Origin: Gp6-AA40 sp050742535
GTDB taxonomy: Bacteria; Acidobacteriota; Vicinamibacteria; Vicinamibacterales; UBA2999
Direction of reading: 5' to 3'
Length of the DNA stretch: 5,888 bases
NCBI GenBank assembly: GCA_050742535.1
Contig: JBOGIQ010000361.1
Location: 1 to 5,888 of the forward strand
The notes under the pieces are model-generated. The model did no database searches, was not told the origin of the DNA, and saw only the letters and a program-made list of their open reading frames with translations. Within the stretch, counting starts at the first letter, position 1; each line of letters begins with the position of its first letter. Shown here in pieces: positions 4,926 through 5,888 of the stretch. Position numbers and translations under genes: made by a program.

Positions 4926-5888
4926 TTATAGCGGGATATTTCCGTGTTTCTTCGGCGGATTCTTCTCGCGCTTCGACTCGAGGGCGCCCAGCGCCGTAAT
5001 CAGCTTGGCCCTCGTCTGTCGCGGCTGGATGACCTCGTCCACGAAGCCGCGCTGGGCGGCGATGTAGGGATTGGCGAACTTTTCCCGGTATTCCGCGATC
5101 CTGGCGGCCCGGGCCGCGGCCACCTTCGCGCTCCGCGCTTCGTCGCCCAAGGCCATGTCCGCGGCCGCCTCCAGCTCGCGCTTGTAGAGGATGTTGACCG
5201 CGCCCTCGGCGCCCATGACGGCAATCTCCGCCGTCGGCCAGGCGTAGTTCACGTCCGTGCGTATGTGCTTGCTCGACATCACGCAATAGGCGCCGCCGTA
5301 CGCCTTGCGCGTGATCACGGTCACTTTCGGAACGGTCGCCTCCGCGAATGCGTACAGCAGCTTCGCGCCGTTGCGGATGATGCCGCCGTACTCCTGCGCC
5401 GTTCCCGGCAGAAAGCCGGGCACGTCCTCGAACGTGATCAGCGGGATGTTGAAGGCGTCGCAGAACCGGACGAACCGCGCGCCCTTGATCGACGCGTCGA
5501 TATCCAGCGTCCCCGCAAGATGTGCGGGCTGGTTGGCGACGATGCCGACCGAGCGGCCGCCGAGCCGCGCGAATCCGACCAGGATGTTGCGCGCGAAGTG
5601 CACGTGGACCTCGAGGAAGTTGCGATCGTCGATCACGGCGTCGATGACGTCGCGCATGTCGTAGGGCTGGTTCGCGGCCTGCGGAACGATGGCGTCGAGC
5701 GCCTCGTCCGCGCGATCGGCGGGATCGGCCGTCGCCACGCGCGGCGCCTCGTCGAGGTTGTTGTTCGGCACGAACGACAGCAGCTCGCGGATGAGCAGGA
5801 TGCACTCGCGATCGTTGTCCGCCGCGAAATGGGCGACACCGCTGCGCTCGTTGTGCGTCATCGCGCCGCCGAGCTCCTCCTTCGTCAC
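4926..5888 (-). CDS. pccB: Acyl-CoA carboxylase carboxyltransferase (propionyl-/methylmalonyl-CoA carboxylase beta type), 5' end outside window
   Basis: This subunit transfers the carboxyl group from carboxybiotin to an acyl-CoA such as propionyl-CoA, giving methylmalonyl-CoA. About 320 residues are visible, roughly the last 60% of a usual 510-530-residue protein. The terminal GTG is most likely an internal valine of the (V)TKEELGGAMTHNERSGVAHF segment, not a start. Recognisable family motifs are GIVANQP (115-121), FEDVPGFLPGTAQEYGGIIRNGAKLL (153-178), ATVPKVTVITRKAYGGAYCVMSSKH (184-208) and YAWPTAEIAVMGAEGAVNILY (215-235). The end KKHGNIPL is typical of the C-terminus. GGAY forms part of the oxyanion pocket. 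The residue after it, Asp in classical propionyl-CoA carboxylases such as S. coelicolor PccB, is Cys here (bases 5283-5285). The enzyme class is certain; the preferred substrate is open. The biotin carboxylase and carrier genes further along the strand are its likely partners. Confidence 0.95.
   Translation of the reverse strand: MTKEELGGAMTHNERSGVAHFAADNDRECILLIRELLSFVPNNNLDEAPRVATADPADRADEALDAIVPQAANQPYDMRDVIDAVIDDRNFLEVHVHFARNILVGFARLGGRSVGIVANQPAHLAGTLDIDASIKGARFVRFCDAFNIPLITFEDVPGFLPGTAQEYGGIIRNGAKLLYAFAEATVPKVTVITRKAYGGAYCVMSSKHIRTDVNYAWPTAEIAVMGAEGAVNILYKRELEAAADMALGDEARSAKVAAARAARIAEYREKFANPYIAAQRGFVDEVIQPRQTRAKLITALGALESKREKNPPKKHGNIPL

Noticed and set aside
4861..5805. Minus-strand 314-codon frame overlapping the carboxyltransferase gene
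   Set aside because: The translation is Arg/Gly-rich low-complexity sequence in the wrong frame of a clear carboxyltransferase.

Overview
The window is GC-rich and every convincing gene lies on the minus strand, so the genes read from high to low coordinates. The organism is most likely an acidobacterium, possibly of the Vicinamibacteria type. This is inferred from a Soli_TIGR03435/DUF3738 protein (a family greatly expanded in Acidobacteriota), the style of the ECF sigma / membrane-protein pair, and short GC-rich palindromes of a kind I associate with those genomes. No marker gene settles the taxonomy.

In transcription order: (1) 5888-4926, the C-terminal part of a biotin-dependent acyl-CoA carboxylase carboxyltransferase (propionyl/methylmalonyl-CoA carboxylase beta type), cut by the window edge. 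(2) An intergenic stretch with a palindrome just after the stop codon and a four-unit 7-bp G-run repeat. (3) A compact four-gene cassette at 4673-2152: ECF sigma factor, single-pass membrane protein (putative anti-sigma), Pro/Ala-rich secreted protein, and secreted TIGR03435 protein. Start and stop codons overlap or nearly touch. (4) A second palindrome immediately after the TIGR03435 stop. (5) 2053-491, biotin carboxylase (AccC type), overlapping by 4 bases with (6) a biotin carboxyl carrier protein, cut at the other window edge just past its biotinylated lysine.

The carboxylase genes together would supply all three activities of one enzyme: biotin carboxylase, carrier and carboxyltransferase. 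They are separated by an apparently unrelated regulatory and secreted-protein cassette.

The most unusual feature is a set of five palindromic elements that share a GTAG/GTGG head and, in intact form, a CCTTCAGG-like centre. Two are intergenic, flank the sigma cassette and have their heads facing outward. Three lie inside open reading frames without breaking them: an exact 25-codon doublet in the carrier protein, a palindrome with another hairpin nested in its loop in the AccC C-terminal tail, and one with a 24-bp-period partial duplication just after the membrane helix of the putative anti-sigma protein. This resembles a REP/REPIN-like family that also colonises protein linkers. No transposase is present in the window.
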